A stretch of 64,000 bases of DNA from contig CAZMZW010000004.1 of assembly GCA_964571135.1 (NCBI GenBank), positions 115,644 through 179,643 of the forward strand, read 5' to 3'. Below are positions 62,122 to 64,000 of the stretch, in pieces. Positions within the stretch are counted from its first letter, which is position 1. Each line of letters begins with the position of its first letter. This stretch comes from CAZMZW01 sp964571135 (GTDB taxonomy: Bacteria; Chloroflexota; Anaerolineae; Anaerolineales; Anaerolineaceae). A model generated the notes under the pieces. The model saw only the letters and a list, made by a program, of their open reading frames with translations, ran no database searches and had not been told where the DNA came from. The translations under genes were made by a program, and so were the position numbers.

Positions 62122-62498
62122 GGCGGACTAATTATAGTGTAACTGGTGGTGGGGGATTTATTCTGTATTTGCGATTGCGTAGCATCCCCTTCAGGGGAGG
62201 AGCACTACAGTGCGACGCGGCAATCTAATTTGGCTCTTGAGATCGCATCTTTACAGGATACTTCGTAATCGATAAAAAACCATCTCGCGAAGGTATTATT
62301 TGCGAGACCCACTTTCATTGTAGGTCGCCTGCCCTGAAGCCTAATTGGCGTGAGGACGGCAATCAAATATAGGCTATTCGCTTTACGATTTGTCAGCCAA
62401 GATTGGCTGACCTACGCCTGCGTCTTGCCCTTGCTCCAAAACTCGTCTCGCGGGCATTCTGTGCGGGACTCAAAGTTGAGCTGGGCTATAATTTCAAT
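62122..62498. repeat. Gene-free repeat stretch before amrS
   Basis: Mosaic of the dispersed repeats: a GATCGCATC...ACAGGATACTT segment at about 62241 that recurs near 63894; a GGCAATC...TATAGGC...TTTACGATTTGTCAGCC block (62358-62400) that recurs at 63663-63706; and the palindromic unit TTGTCAGCCAA, GA, TTGGCTGACCTACG (62390-62418). The amrS promoter (TATAAT 62487-62492) lies at its end. Confidence 0.65.
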
Positions 62499-63563
62499 AT
62501 GACCAAACGTGCCTTAGCCGAAACCTTGGACAAGATGACTGCCCCGGCACGGATGGTGGAAAAAAAGGCAGACGGAATGGTGGCCTGCCTGGCCTGCGCG
62601 CACCGCTGTGCTATAAAACCAGACGGGCGGGGGATATGCAAGGTGCGCTTCAACCGGGAAGGAGAACTATATGTGCCGTGGGGCTATGTGGCCGGGTTGA
62701 ATGCGGATCCCATCGAGAAAAAACCCTTTGCTCATTTTTTACCCGGGGAAACTGCGCTGACCTTTGGGATGCTGGGCTGCAATTTTCACTGTGATTTCTG
62801 CCAGAACTGGGTCAGTTCCCAGGCATTACGCGATGCGGCCAGCGAAGAGAGCGGCGCCTTCGTTCAAAAGATCAAGCCCGAAGAAATCATCGCGTATGCC
62901 CGGCGCACCCAATCCGAGGTGATCGCGTCTTCCTATAATGAGCCGCTCATTACCAGCGAATGGGCCATGGACATCTTCACCCTTGCCAAAAAAGAAGGAA
63001 TGCGTACGGTGTATGTCTCCAACGGATATGCCACCCCGGAAGTTCTCAAAGCGCTCAAACCCTGCCTGGATGGGTTCAAGGTTGATTTGAAAAGTATGCA
63101 GGCGCACAATTACCGCCAGATGGGAGGGAAACTCCAGCCGGTACTGGATTCGATAAAATCAGCGAAAGAAATTGGGCTGTGGGTGGAAGTAGTGACCCTG
63201 GTGATCCCGGGATATAACGACAGCACCGAAGAACTCTGGGAAGCAGCGCGCTTTTTAGTATCCGTCTCAGCCGATATCCCTTGGCATGTGACCGCTTTTC
63301 ACCCGATGTATAAACGGCAGGATACAGCACCCACTTCTGCGGAGATCTTGCAGCGGGCGGCTGAGATCGGGCAGGAAGCCGGGCTGAGGTATGTCTATGC
63401 TGGCAACCTGCCGGGGCGGGTGGGCTCACTGGAGGATACCCACTGCCCAACTTGCAATGAACTGCTGATTGAACGCAAAGGTTACACCATCATGGGTAAT
63501 CATTTAAGCGCTGAGGGAACCTGCCCGAAATGCGGTGGAAAGATCGCAGGGGTGTGGAAATAG
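62499..63563 (+). CDS. amrS: AmmeMemoRadiSam system radical SAM enzyme
   Basis: A 354-aa radical SAM enzyme. The FeS motif is Cys94-x3-Cys98-x2-Cys101 (CNFHCDFCQ). An N-terminal CLACAHRC...C segment and a C-terminal zinc ribbon (CPTC...CPKC) flank the barrel. The name comes from its co-occurrence with AmmeMemo proteins AMMECR1 and Memo; neither is in the window. Function is not established. The start is ATG 62499: a TATAAT box ends at 62492, six bases before it, so the message would be leaderless. An ATG-less extension to 62403 would begin inside repeat DNA. Confidence 0.9.
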   Translation: MTKRALAETLDKMTAPARMVEKKADGMVACLACAHRCAIKPDGRGICKVRFNREGELYVPWGYVAGLNADPIEKKPFAHFLPGETALTFGMLGCNFHCDFCQNWVSSQALRDAASEESGAFVQKIKPEEIIAYARRTQSEVIASSYNEPLITSEWAMDIFTLAKKEGMRTVYVSNGYATPEVLKALKPCLDGFKVDLKSMQAHNYRQMGGKLQPVLDSIKSAKEIGLWVEVVTLVIPGYNDSTEELWEAARFLVSVSADIPWHVTAFHPMYKRQDTAPTSAEILQRAAEIGQEAGLRYVYAGNLPGRVGSLEDTHCPTCNELLIERKGYTIMGNHLSAEGTCPKCGGKIAGVWK

Positions 63564-63786
63564 GGGCTGATCTACTTTTCGCTACAGCTTGCGTGTCGCC
63601 CTTGCTCCAGCATGCGTCTCGCGGGTTAACTCGCTACGTCATTGCGAGGCGGTTTTCGCCGTGGCAATCTCATATAGGCCATTCACTTTACGATTTGTCA
63701 GCCAAGAAAGGCTGACCTACGTCTGAGGGAACCTGCCCGAAATGCGGTGGGCAGATCGCGGGAGTGTGGAAATAGGGGCTAATCTA
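63564..63786. repeat. Repeat stretch with a partial copy of the amrS 3' end
   Basis: 63723-63786 repeats 63511-63574 (last 17 codons and stop of amrS plus 11 bases after it) with a handful of differences, mostly in the codons for the last Gly-Lys-Ile-Ala-Gly. The spacer DNA between them is dispersed repeat (GCGTCTCGCGGG, then the palindromic unit at 63695-63723). This looks like an imperfect tandem duplication of about 212 bp. Confidence 0.75.
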
Positions 63787-64000
63787 CTATTCGCTCCAGC
63801 CTGCGCCTCGCCTTGCTCCAGCACGTGTCTCGCGGGCGTTCTGTGCGGGACGCACAGATGAGCGGGGAATAGGGTCGAGAGATCGCATCCTAACAGGATA
63901 CTTGTATATTGGGTTTTAATAAGAATACTGAGGGAGGGAGAGGTGAACCCGACAGGATGCTAGGGCAATGACCCTGACGCGAAGATTGTGGTCCCTCTCC
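63787..64000. repeat. Gene-free repeat stretch at the window end
   Basis: Continues the second copy of the 212-bp unit (CTCGCCTTGCTCCAGC, GTCTCGCGGGCGTTCTGTGCGGGAC). At the end, GGAGAGG (63937-63943) is complementary to CCTCTCC (63994-64000) and encloses AGGG/CCCT (63962-63965 with 63972-63975). The structure may continue beyond the window. No gene is seen. Confidence 0.5.

Noticed and set aside
1..64000. CRISPR array or cas genes
   Set aside because: No series of evenly spaced direct repeats and no Cas-like protein was seen; the repeats present are palindromic and dispersed.

Overview
The window looks like a chromosomal segment of a Gram-variable anaerobic bacterium, most probably an Anaerolineae-type Chloroflexota. 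That placement is inference. It rests on an FMN-riboswitch-controlled RibXY-type riboflavin ABC transporter (a Chloroflexi trait), many lipoproteins with short Thr/Gln-rich linkers, an AmrS radical SAM enzyme, a GatCA amidotransferase, a GH116 glucosylceramidase homologue and a corrinoid methyltransferase pair. No rRNA gene is present to settle it.

Region 1-8631 is a visibly A+T-rich integrated element bounded by a 38-bp direct repeat (96-133 and 8594-8631, one mismatch) that is the 3' end of a tRNA gene. It carries a tyrosine recombinase, a small HTH/zinc-ribbon protein, a Rep_trans-type replication initiator with two perfect inverted repeats beside it, a ribbon-helix-helix protein and an XRE regulator with its own operator. 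Its cargo looks defence-like: a methyltransferase fused to a PD-(D/E)XK nuclease, a papain-like cysteine protein, a second PD-(D/E)XK-like protein and an orphan.

Region 8.7-24.9 kb is backbone: an MFS exporter, mnmA (lacking the usual second catalytic cysteine), an RmlD-like reductase, a ManC-type cupin, an Ig-like lipoprotein, a self-regulated TetR-SDR-SDR cluster, glgC, a PacL-type P-ATPase, a membrane protein and an overlapping RNase D / beta-CASP RNase pair. The gaps hold dispersed palindromic repeats.

At 24983-25070 lies tRNA-Ser(CGA). A perfect 44-bp copy of its 3' end at 26009-26052 delimits a roughly 1-kb A+T-rich islet without a recombinase (XRE remnant, SRPBCC protein, MORN-like protein). 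A DsbB-like protein and an amino-acid racemase of similar composition follow.

Region 27.5-46.1 kb holds a GNAT/membrane pair, the FMN riboswitch with its riboflavin ABC operon, holB, pepT, pcrA, an M3 oligoendopeptidase, gatCA, two tandem esterase lipoproteins, tRNA-Pro(TGG), a GT2 glycosyltransferase with rnhB, a VWA-TM-FHA protein, and tRNA-Ser(TGA) and tRNA-Ser(GCT).

Region 46.2-64 kb holds a deacetylase-like lipoprotein, a corrinoid protein and a UroD-family methyltransferase on either side of plsY, a HAD phosphatase, two DUF218 proteins, a NYN-LOTUS RNase-like protein, a nitroreductase, an MgtC-like protein, a GH116 enzyme, two lipoproteins, a candidate small RNA, mutS2, and amrS flanked by direct repeats and followed by a partial copy of its own 3' end. 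Several genes start within about 6-7 nt of a TATAAT-like box, which suggests leaderless transcripts.
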